Shown: positions 32,978 through 39,606 of the stretch, one piece after another
Layout of the letters: each line of letters opens with the position of its first letter
How positions within the stretch are numbered: the stretch's first letter is position 1
Assembly (NCBI GenBank): GCA_964555295.1
Contig: CAZKRL010000026.1
Location: 1-42,210 of the forward strand
DNA from: CAZKRL01 sp964555295
Lineage (GTDB): Bacteria; Bacteroidota; Bacteroidia; Flavobacteriales_D; Sanyastnellaceae
Direction: 5' to 3'
DNA: 42,210 nucleotides
Position numbers and translations under genes: made by a program
The notes under the pieces: model-generated
The model's input: only the letters and a program-made list of their open reading frames with translations
The model's database searches: none
Told to the model about the DNA's origin: nothing

Positions 32978-34050
32978 GATTTTCGAAAAGGTAGTAATCG
33001 TAGTTCGCGCTCAAAGTTATTCAAGATGAGGTTAAAAGATTCTTCCACGGCCGTCCCATTTTGAAGTACAGCCGGAATGCCGGCATCGCCCGCCTCACGG
33101 ATGCTCTGATACAGCGGCAGGTGACCTAAAAATGGCAGCTTCAAATCATCAGCCAGATTCTTCGCACCATCCTTCCCAAACAAATAATACTTCGCAACCG
33201 GCAACTCAGCCGGAGTAAACCATGACATGTTTTCAATTATCCCGAGAACCGGCACATTCACCGCGGGTAATTGAAACATAGCAACACCGCGACGGGCATC
33301 GGCAAGAGCCACTTCCTGGGGTGTACTCACTATAACCACGGCGTCTAATGGAACCGATTGTACAATGCTCAAATGCACATCGCCGGTACCTGGTGGCAGG
33401 TCAATGATGAGATAATCTAACTGGCCCCAAACCACATCATGGATCATTTGTGAGAGGGCCTTACTGGCCATGGGTCCGCGCCATACAACAGCTTGATTGA
33501 TATCGGAGAAAAAACCAATGGACATCACACGCACGCCGAATTGAGTAACCGGCTCTAAAACACTCTTGCCTTCAACCTCCACCACCCTCGGCCTTTCCAT
33601 TGTGAGCCCCATCATTGTTGGCGCCGACGGTCCGTAAATATCGGCGTCTAACATGCCTACCGAATAACCACGTGCAGCTAATCCTGCCGCGAGATTGGCG
33701 CTCACAGTGCTCTTACCTACACCTCCTTTGCCTGAAGCAACGGCGATCAATTTTTTTACACCTGGGAAAACTTTCCGTAACTCACCCGTGCGCTCATCAG
33801 CATTGAGAGCCACTACCTCTACTTCAACGGCAAATTCATCACCAATGGTTCTCTTCAACGCAAATTCACATGCTTCCCGCATTCGGTTCTTTTGATGCAT
33901 TGCAGGGTTGCTAACCTTCACCTGAATCTTTATTGATCTATTATCAACCGATACAATGTTTACGAGATTCAACGAAACGATATCACGCTTGAGGTCCGGC
34001 TCCTGAACAGATTTCAGGGCCTCGATAATCGCTTGTTTAGAGACTTTCAC
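32974..34050 (-). CDS. apbC: Mrp/ApbC-type P-loop ATPase, iron-sulfur cluster carrier
   Basis: The 358-residue protein has an N-terminal MIP18/DUF59 domain (about 5-85) followed by the deviant Walker A GKGGVGKST (107-115), DADIYGPSAPTMMGL, WRGPMASKALSQMIHDV and LIIDLPPGTGD. These are the signatures of Mrp/NBP35 proteins, which load Fe-S clusters onto apoproteins. The usual CxxC that bridges the cluster in the dimer is not present: the segment reads ENMSWFTPAELPVAKYYLFGKDG. It is first in an overlapping pair with the Nfu-domain gene. A candidate minus-strand promoter (34083-34055) precedes it. Confidence 0.94.
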   Translation of the reverse strand: MKVSKQAIIEALKSVQEPDLKRDIVSLNLVNIVSVDNRSIKIQVKVSNPAMHQKNRMREACEFALKRTIGDEFAVEVEVVALNADERTGELRKVFPGVKKLIAVASGKGGVGKSTVSANLAAGLAARGYSVGMLDADIYGPSAPTMMGLTMERPRVVEVEGKSVLEPVTQFGVRVMSIGFFSDINQAVVWRGPMASKALSQMIHDVVWGQLDYLIIDLPPGTGDVHLSIVQSVPLDAVVIVSTPQEVALADARRGVAMFQLPAVNVPVLGIIENMSWFTPAELPVAKYYLFGKDGAKNLADDLKLPFLGHLPLYQSIREAGDAGIPAVLQNGTAVEESFNLILNNFERELRLLPFRKS

Positions 34051-34054
34051 ACGG

Positions 34055-34083
34055 CGAAGTTAACCGGTTCGTGTTTTCCACAA
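34055..34083 (-). promoter_or_regulatory. Candidate promoter of mrp-nfu
   Basis: On the minus strand TTG (34083-34081), 18 bases, then TAACTTCG (34062-34055), one mismatch from TAnnTTTG. The -33 element is one half of the palindrome CAATTG (34081-34086), whose other half serves the divergent promoter. An AACCGGTT palindrome (34062-34069) touches the -7 box. Confidence 0.42.
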
Positions 34084-34110
34084 TTGCCGTGCATTATCAA
34101 AATAAATTTG
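34084..34110 (+). promoter_or_regulatory. Candidate promoter of the T9SS-secreted protein
   Basis: TTG (34084-34086), 16 bases, then TAAATTTG (34103-34110), an exact TAnnTTTG. Start of transcription would be near 34116, 43 bases before the ATG at 34159. It is back to back with the mrp promoter and shares CAATTG. Confidence 0.5.
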
Positions 34111-34158
34111 GTTCGAAAGAAATTGAAGGTACTTTAGCAATACTAAAATAATCAACCT

Positions 34159-37100
34159 ATGAAAAAAGTTTTTTACATCATTGCCGCATTGCTCTTCACG
34201 TTGAGTGCCACCGCTCAAATGCAAGAAGAGTCAACCGTGATTGTGGCCTCTGCCTTCCATATCACGCCGGCTCTATCATCCATGCCGAGTGTCGCTGACG
34301 ACGGTGGAAATTTATATGAAAATGAGGAGTCTGAAGATCGCAATCATCGTGAGCCCCAGCACTTCGAATTCACAGCTGAAGATGGTCCGCAATTTGGGAA
34401 CGACCCCAAGACCATTCAAGACAAAGAAGGAACGATCAATGCAGGTCAGACCCGCGCAAATTGGTTAGGTCAGACAGCCACCGGTTTTAGACCATTCGAT
34501 CCATCCGGTGCCGTTGGTCCCAATCACTACATTCAAATGATCAACTCAACGACTTTCAAGGTATACGATAAGAACACAGGATCAGTGTTGTTGACTCAGA
34601 CGCTTGGTAATCTATGGTCACCTGCTACCGGTAATAGCGGAGACCCTATCGTGATGTACGACAAAGCCGCAGATCGCTGGTTTCTGGCTCAGTTCGGTAC
34701 ATCTACCGATAGAAAAATATACATCGCAGTATCCACTACCAACAATCCGACCGGTTCTTATTACACCTACACTTACGTTTCTCCGCAGTTTCCGGACTAT
34801 CTGAAGTTTGGTGTTTGGCATGATGGATATTACATGACCTCGAATCAGTCTACCCAAAAGGTATTTGTTTTTGAAAGAACTGCCATGCTTGCTGGAACTC
34901 CTGGTGCCCGTTCCATCAGCGTGAATTATTCGCCACCGAAATCAGGATTTTTTGTCCCTCTTCCAGCTTGTGCTGCTGATGGAACATTACCGCCTGCAGG
35001 TTCCCCTTGTCCGATTATTTCCTACGAAGACAATGGCTGGGGAACGGCCTATGTAGATCGTGTGAATCTCTACAACATGACTGTTAACTGGACGACCACC
35101 ACACCTACAGCATCGATAACATTGGGTGCTCAAATACCAGCAGCAGCCTTCAATGCCGCCTATAATAGTTCTTGGAATGATTGTCCACAGCCCGGCACAA
35201 CTCAAAAACTCGATGGAATCGGAGGAGTATGCATGTACCGCGCTCAGTGGAAGTCATGGAATGGCTACAATACTATTCTGCTGAACTGGGCTGTTCAAAT
35301 CAGCACTACACAGCGCGGAATTAAATGGTGTGAGTTGAGACAGAACCAATCTACAGGTGCATGGTCGATGTATCAGGAAGGAATTTATTCGCCTGGAACA
35401 GACACCCGTTGGATGGGTTCAATGGCAATGGACAACAACGGTTCTATCGGAATCAGCTACCTGCGCTCCAACTCCACAAGCATGTACCCAAGCCTATATT
35501 ACACAGGAAGAAGATCATGTGATCCCCTGGGTACGCTTCCCGTTACTGAAACTCTTGTGGTGTCTGGTACGGGATATCAAACCGGCACAAACAGAGTAGG
35601 AGACTATGCTCACACCTGTCTGGATCCCGATGGTGTTACCTTCTGGAGCACAAGCGAATATATGGGTGGAACCTCAGGTTCAAGTGCTGCAAGAACCAGG
35701 GTTTTTTCTTACCAAATCCAATCATGTTCTATAACAGCTGGGGTTAGTATTTCATTAACCTCCGGATCGAATCCTACCTGCAATGGAAACTCAGTGACCT
35801 TCACAGCCACCCCAACCAATGGCGGAACAGCTCCAGGATATCAGTGGAAAGTCAATGGTACTAACGTTGGAACAAATTCGGCCACCTACACGAGTTCTAC
35901 AATCGCGAATGGCGATGTTGTAACTTGTGTTATGACCTCCAATCTTTCAGGTGTAACCGGTAATCCAGCAACTTCGAATGCAATCACAATGACGGTAAGC
36001 GGACCGGTAACTCCAGCTGTAACGATAGCGCAGACCACGGGAACCAATCCAGCATGTGCCGGAGTTTCGGTAACCTTCACTGCCACCCCATCCAATGGGG
36101 GTACTCCAAGTTATCAGTGGAAAGTAAACGGAACCAATGTGGGTACTAATTCAGCGACCTACAGTACAACGACCCTCACGAATGGATCTGTTGTTTCATG
36201 TGTAATGACCTCAAGTCTCACCTGCGCAACAACCGCCACAGCAACAAGCAATAACATTACCATGAGCATCAATGCGTCGGTAACTCCAGCTATTTCAATT
36301 GCTCAAACCAGCGGCACCAATCCAGCGGCTTCAGGTTCATCTGTAACCTTCACGGCTACTGCCACCAATGGTGGAACTACCCCGGCCTATCAGTGGAAAG
36401 TCAATGGCACCAACGTGGGTACTAATTCTGCTACCTACACCACCACTACGTTAACAAATGGAGCTATAGTGACATGCGTTCTCACTTCGAATGCCACATG
36501 CGCAGTGCCAACAACTGCTACCAGCAATTCAATTACCATGTCTATTACTGGCGGCACCGTTTCATACTGCGCAGCTTCTACAACCAATACCACAACAACG
36601 TATGAGTATATCAAAAAGGTCGTTTGTGGTTTTTCTAAGACCTCATCAAGCTCGTCATACTCTAACTTCACAACGACTTCAACAGGTGTAGTTCGCGGAG
36701 CTACAAGGACATTCACTGTTACGCTTGGCACTCCATACAGTACTGATCGGGTCATTATTTGGGTAGACTGGAATAACAATGGTTCCTTCACAGATGCAGG
36801 TGAAACTGTATATACCTCTGCTCTGGGCGTTGGGCCTTTCAGCGGAAGTTTTGTGGTGCCTACTACTGCAGCATTAGGAGCGGTTAGAATGCGCATCCGT
36901 CTTACCGATACTGCCTCTGGTGCAAATGAAACCCCTTGTGGTGTATCAACCTACGGAGAAGTTGAAGATTACACTTTGAATGTAGCAGCAGCAGGCATCA
37001 TGCAGCCCGATGAAGAGATCGCTACACCGACGGTGAGAATTGCAGACTCGGATGTTTCACTCGAGGCCGAAGTTTTGAATGTATATCCCAATCCAAGCCG

Positions 37101-37299
37101 CGGTCAAATCACTGTTCGTTCGAATCACGCAGGCAATTATTATCTGATGAGCGAGTCGGGCCAATTGGTTCAAGCTTTCGTTTTGAATAGCGATAATAAG
37201 TTTACCTATGAGATCAGTGGTATTGCAGCTGGTTTCTATGTAGTGTCAGGACAAAATGAATTTGGTATTTCCAAACAGAAAGTTGTTGTGACAAATTAA
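34159..37299 (+). CDS. Type IX-secreted multidomain protein with Ig repeats and GEVED domain
   Basis: The 1046-residue protein has a signal peptide (MKKVFYIIAALLFTLSATAQ). A large N-terminal region (about 90-520) looks like a beta-propeller (FDPSGAVGPNHYIQMINSTTFKVYDK, DRWFLAQF, GDPIVMYD). Three Ig-like repeats follow at about 528-614, 619-704 and 710-796, then a GEVED domain (about 803-944, WVDWNNNGSFTDAGE ... YGEVEDYTLNV). A type A T9SS sorting domain (about 973-1046, LNVYPNPSRGQITV ... GFYVVSGQNEFGISKQKVVV) ends it. It should cross the outer membrane by the type IX system and be anchored or released. The role is unknown; adhesion or polymer binding is plausible. A strong terminator follows. 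Confidence 0.92.
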   Translation: MKKVFYIIAALLFTLSATAQMQEESTVIVASAFHITPALSSMPSVADDGGNLYENEESEDRNHREPQHFEFTAEDGPQFGNDPKTIQDKEGTINAGQTRANWLGQTATGFRPFDPSGAVGPNHYIQMINSTTFKVYDKNTGSVLLTQTLGNLWSPATGNSGDPIVMYDKAADRWFLAQFGTSTDRKIYIAVSTTNNPTGSYYTYTYVSPQFPDYLKFGVWHDGYYMTSNQSTQKVFVFERTAMLAGTPGARSISVNYSPPKSGFFVPLPACAADGTLPPAGSPCPIISYEDNGWGTAYVDRVNLYNMTVNWTTTTPTASITLGAQIPAAAFNAAYNSSWNDCPQPGTTQKLDGIGGVCMYRAQWKSWNGYNTILLNWAVQISTTQRGIKWCELRQNQSTGAWSMYQEGIYSPGTDTRWMGSMAMDNNGSIGISYLRSNSTSMYPSLYYTGRRSCDPLGTLPVTETLVVSGTGYQTGTNRVGDYAHTCLDPDGVTFWSTSEYMGGTSGSSAARTRVFSYQIQSCSITAGVSISLTSGSNPTCNGNSVTFTATPTNGGTAPGYQWKVNGTNVGTNSATYTSSTIANGDVVTCVMTSNLSGVTGNPATSNAITMTVSGPVTPAVTIAQTTGTNPACAGVSVTFTATPSNGGTPSYQWKVNGTNVGTNSATYSTTTLTNGSVVSCVMTSSLTCATTATATSNNITMSINASVTPAISIAQTSGTNPAASGSSVTFTATATNGGTTPAYQWKVNGTNVGTNSATYTTTTLTNGAIVTCVLTSNATCAVPTTATSNSITMSITGGTVSYCAASTTNTTTTYEYIKKVVCGFSKTSSSSSYSNFTTTSTGVVRGATRTFTVTLGTPYSTDRVIIWVDWNNNGSFTDAGETVYTSALGVGPFSGSFVVPTTAALGAVRMRIRLTDTASGANETPCGVSTYGEVEDYTLNVAAAGIMQPDEEIATPTVRIADSDVSLEAEVLNVYPNPSRGQITVRSNHAGNYYLMSESGQLVQAFVLNSDNKFTYEISGIAAGFYVVSGQNEFGISKQKVVVTN
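35743..36546 (+). repeat. Three tandem Ig-domain repeats of about 273 bp
   Basis: The segment beginning TATCAGTGGAAAGT recurs at 35839, 36112 and 36388, spacings of 273 and 276 bases (91 and 92 codons). Units 2 and 3 share long, nearly identical stretches (TNVGTNSATY), so the duplication is recent or kept similar by recombination. Confidence 0.88.
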
Positions 37300-37320
37300 A
37301 CGAACATTTATCAAGAATAG

Positions 37321-37345
37321 AAGGGCCGTTTCGACGGCCCTTTTT
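37321..37345 (+). terminator. Intrinsic terminator after the T9SS-secreted protein
   Basis: A 9-bp stem AAGGGCCGT (37321-37329) / ACGGCCCTT (37334-37342) with a TTCG tetraloop runs into a T tract (37341-37345). It lies 21 bases after the stop codon. The UUCG-type loop and GC-rich stem make it a very stable terminator. Confidence 0.92.
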
Positions 37346-37346
37346 C

Positions 37347-37390
37347 ATACCTACTAAAAGGTATTTTGCCCCGAGATGCTTGGGATACCT
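37347..37390 (+). promoter_or_regulatory. Alternative inverted repeats before the FecA-like receptor
   Basis: ATACCT occurs at 37347-37352 and again at 37385-37390, with AGGTAT between them at 37359-37364. The middle copy can pair with either flank (loops of 6 and 20 bases), so only one hairpin can form at a time. TATTTTG (37362-37368) overlaps the middle copy and might be a -7 box one base short of consensus. The arrangement could be a repressor operator or an RNA switch; no known class is recognised. Confidence 0.4.
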
Positions 37391-37416
37391 ACACTGTGGT
37401 ATTGAGTTGAAACGGC

Positions 37417-39606
37417 ATGTCGGGTTCTCTTTGCGACAAACTAAGATCTGTGAAGAGTTGTATCGCTGTGGTTCAGTTTGTATTGATGTTTAATTTCTTG
37501 AGCGGTCAGTCGGATACGCTGCAAGTAATTATCCTTCCCGATATAGATATTCAGGTGGAAAGAAGCCGGTATAAAATGGAGTTCATGAAGGAGGTGGACG
37601 CAGTGCAACTCACCACAGGAAAAAAAACGCAAGTAATATCTCCCGGCAGTGGCGGTGAAGACGTGAGTGGATGCAATGCACGTCAACTTTTTTCACGTGT
37701 GCCCGGTATGATGGTTTGGGAGAATGACGGCAGCGGTCTGCAAATGGGTGTATCCACTCGCGGTTTGAGTCCCAATCGTTCGTGGGAGTTCAATGTCAGA
37801 CAAAACGGATCAGATATCGCGCCCGATGTGTTCGGTTATCCCGAGGCCTACTACACCCCGCCCATGGAGGCGATCGAGCGCATTGAACTGATCAAGGGAG
37901 CGGCATCTCTTCAGTTTGGTCCACAGTTCGGCGGTTTGATGAACTATGTTTTGAAGGATGGTAGCGGCAATGATCGTTGTTTCTATGAGGGACGTCAAAC
38001 GGGCGGTTCGTTCGGTTTAATGAATACCTATAACTCCGTGGGCGGGCAATTGAAACGTCTGAAATACTATGGTTTTATCCATCATCGCCGCGCTGATGGC
38101 TGGCGTCAGAATAGCATGTATCAAACTACATCAGGGTATGTATCGGCCCGCATGAATTTCTCTGATCGTTGGTCTATTGGGGCGAACATCACGGTGTCTG
38201 ATTATGTGGCGCAACAGCCGGGTGGTTTGACGGATATACAGTTTCATCAAGACGCACGAGGAAGTTCGCGATCGCGCAACTGGTTCGGCGTGCCGTTTTC
38301 TTCAGTGCAAATCCATGTGCAGGGTAAGCTGAGTGAATCGACAAATCTCGACTTCAAAACTTTTGTGAACGTATCTGATAGAAATAGCGTGGGATTCACT
38401 GCGGCACAACCCATCGCAGATACCTTGGTCACGGCCACGGGTTTGTTCAATGCCCGACAAGTAGACCGCGATGAATATCTCAGTGGTGGTGCGGAAATGC
38501 GGATATCTCACTCCTACAAGTTGGGCAAGAATGAGCATTTTCTGTTAGCAGGTGTTCGCGGCTATCAATGTCAAACCTTGCGCAACCAGAAGGGTGTAGG
38601 AAGCACCGGCAGTGATTATGATTTGAACATCACGGGTGATTATGCAAAGTCATTCGAATACAATACATACAATACTGCCGCCTTCGTGGAAAATGTTTTT
38701 CGGATGGGCAGCTTCTCCGTTGCACCCGGTATTCGTTGGGAGGGTATCATCACGGATGCAGCGGGTAAGAATATCCAACCCACACGTTTACATCGTGATG
38801 TTTTTTTGGGAGGTGTGGGCGCTCAATATGCTTTGGGCAGAATGATAATCTATGGCAATTTGAGTCAATCATTCAGACCTGTTACCTTCAGTGAGCTAAC
38901 ACCTTTGGCAACATCGGATGTAATGGATCCTAACTTGAAAGATGCTTCAGGGTATTCTGCCGACATTGGTTGGAAGGGCATGGCATGCAACGGATTGCGA
39001 TGGGATGTCAGCGGCTTCTATCTGCTCTATAAAAATCGTATTGGAAATCTTTTGCGGGAGGGTGTAAACTTTCGCACCAACATCGGTACGAGCGTGAGCA
39101 AAGGAGTCGAACTCTATGTGGAGCTCGATCCCATGCTGTGTTGGAACATGGCACCTCGATGGGGCAATGTGAATTTGTATGTGGCACTCACCGTTCAGGA
39201 TTGTCGTTATCAAAGCTGGCAGTTGACAGATATCACCAAGCCGTCGACGGATGTAACCGGTAATCGAATGGAGAATGCGCCGAAGCAAATTCATCGCGCG
39301 GGTATAAAATATAAATGGAATAAGTGGGATTTCGATTTGCGTTACAGTTATACCTCTTCCGTTTTTACGGATGCATTGAATACGGAGCAGCCGTCGTCTA
39401 ACGCACAGGTTGGTAAAATTGCAGCATACAGCGTTTTGGATGCATCGATGCATTATGCATTTAATCCGCGCTGGTTCGCCGAAATTTTTGTCAACAACCT
39501 TTCGGATGTGCGCTATGCAACGCGCCGATCGACGGGCTATCCGGGTCCGGGTTTATTGCCTGGGATGGGACGAGCGGTGAATGTGACGTTGGGATTAAAA
39601 ATCTGA
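37417..39606 (+). CDS. TonB-dependent outer-membrane receptor, FecA-like
   Basis: The 729-residue protein has a signal peptide region (hydrophobic 15-30, FLSGQS). The plug domain (about 85-185) is clear: ARQLFSRVPGMMVWENDGSG, GVSTRGLSPNRSWEFNVRQNG, IERIELIKGAASLQFGPQFGG. A 22-strand type barrel follows, ending in NVTLGLKI. The plug wording (VFGYPEAYYTPP) is that of the FecA/iron-dicitrate branch of siderophore receptors, so ferric complexes are the likely cargo, though copper or cobalamin cannot be excluded. There is no carboxypeptidase-like N-terminal domain as in SusC. Inverted repeats lie upstream; its stop abuts that of lptD. Confidence 0.9.
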   Translation: MSGSLCDKLRSVKSCIAVVQFVLMFNFLSGQSDTLQVIILPDIDIQVERSRYKMEFMKEVDAVQLTTGKKTQVISPGSGGEDVSGCNARQLFSRVPGMMVWENDGSGLQMGVSTRGLSPNRSWEFNVRQNGSDIAPDVFGYPEAYYTPPMEAIERIELIKGAASLQFGPQFGGLMNYVLKDGSGNDRCFYEGRQTGGSFGLMNTYNSVGGQLKRLKYYGFIHHRRADGWRQNSMYQTTSGYVSARMNFSDRWSIGANITVSDYVAQQPGGLTDIQFHQDARGSSRSRNWFGVPFSSVQIHVQGKLSESTNLDFKTFVNVSDRNSVGFTAAQPIADTLVTATGLFNARQVDRDEYLSGGAEMRISHSYKLGKNEHFLLAGVRGYQCQTLRNQKGVGSTGSDYDLNITGDYAKSFEYNTYNTAAFVENVFRMGSFSVAPGIRWEGIITDAAGKNIQPTRLHRDVFLGGVGAQYALGRMIIYGNLSQSFRPVTFSELTPLATSDVMDPNLKDASGYSADIGWKGMACNGLRWDVSGFYLLYKNRIGNLLREGVNFRTNIGTSVSKGVELYVELDPMLCWNMAPRWGNVNLYVALTVQDCRYQSWQLTDITKPSTDVTGNRMENAPKQIHRAGIKYKWNKWDFDLRYSYTSSVFTDALNTEQPSSNAQVGKIAAYSVLDASMHYAFNPRWFAEIFVNNLSDVRYATRRSTGYPGPGLLPGMGRAVNVTLGLKI

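Noticed and set aside
35743..36546. Regularly spaced repeats as a CRISPR array
   Set aside because: Period of about 273 bases, in frame and coding for Ig domains; no short repeats with unique spacers.
36435..36896. Long open frame antisense to the Ig/GEVED region of the T9SS gene
   Set aside because: Low-complexity valine- and threonine-rich product mirroring the repeats of the real gene; no start context or family resemblance.
38947..39453. 168-codon antisense frame within the TonB receptor
   Set aside because: Lies entirely over a well-supported barrel sequence and shows no recognisable domain.
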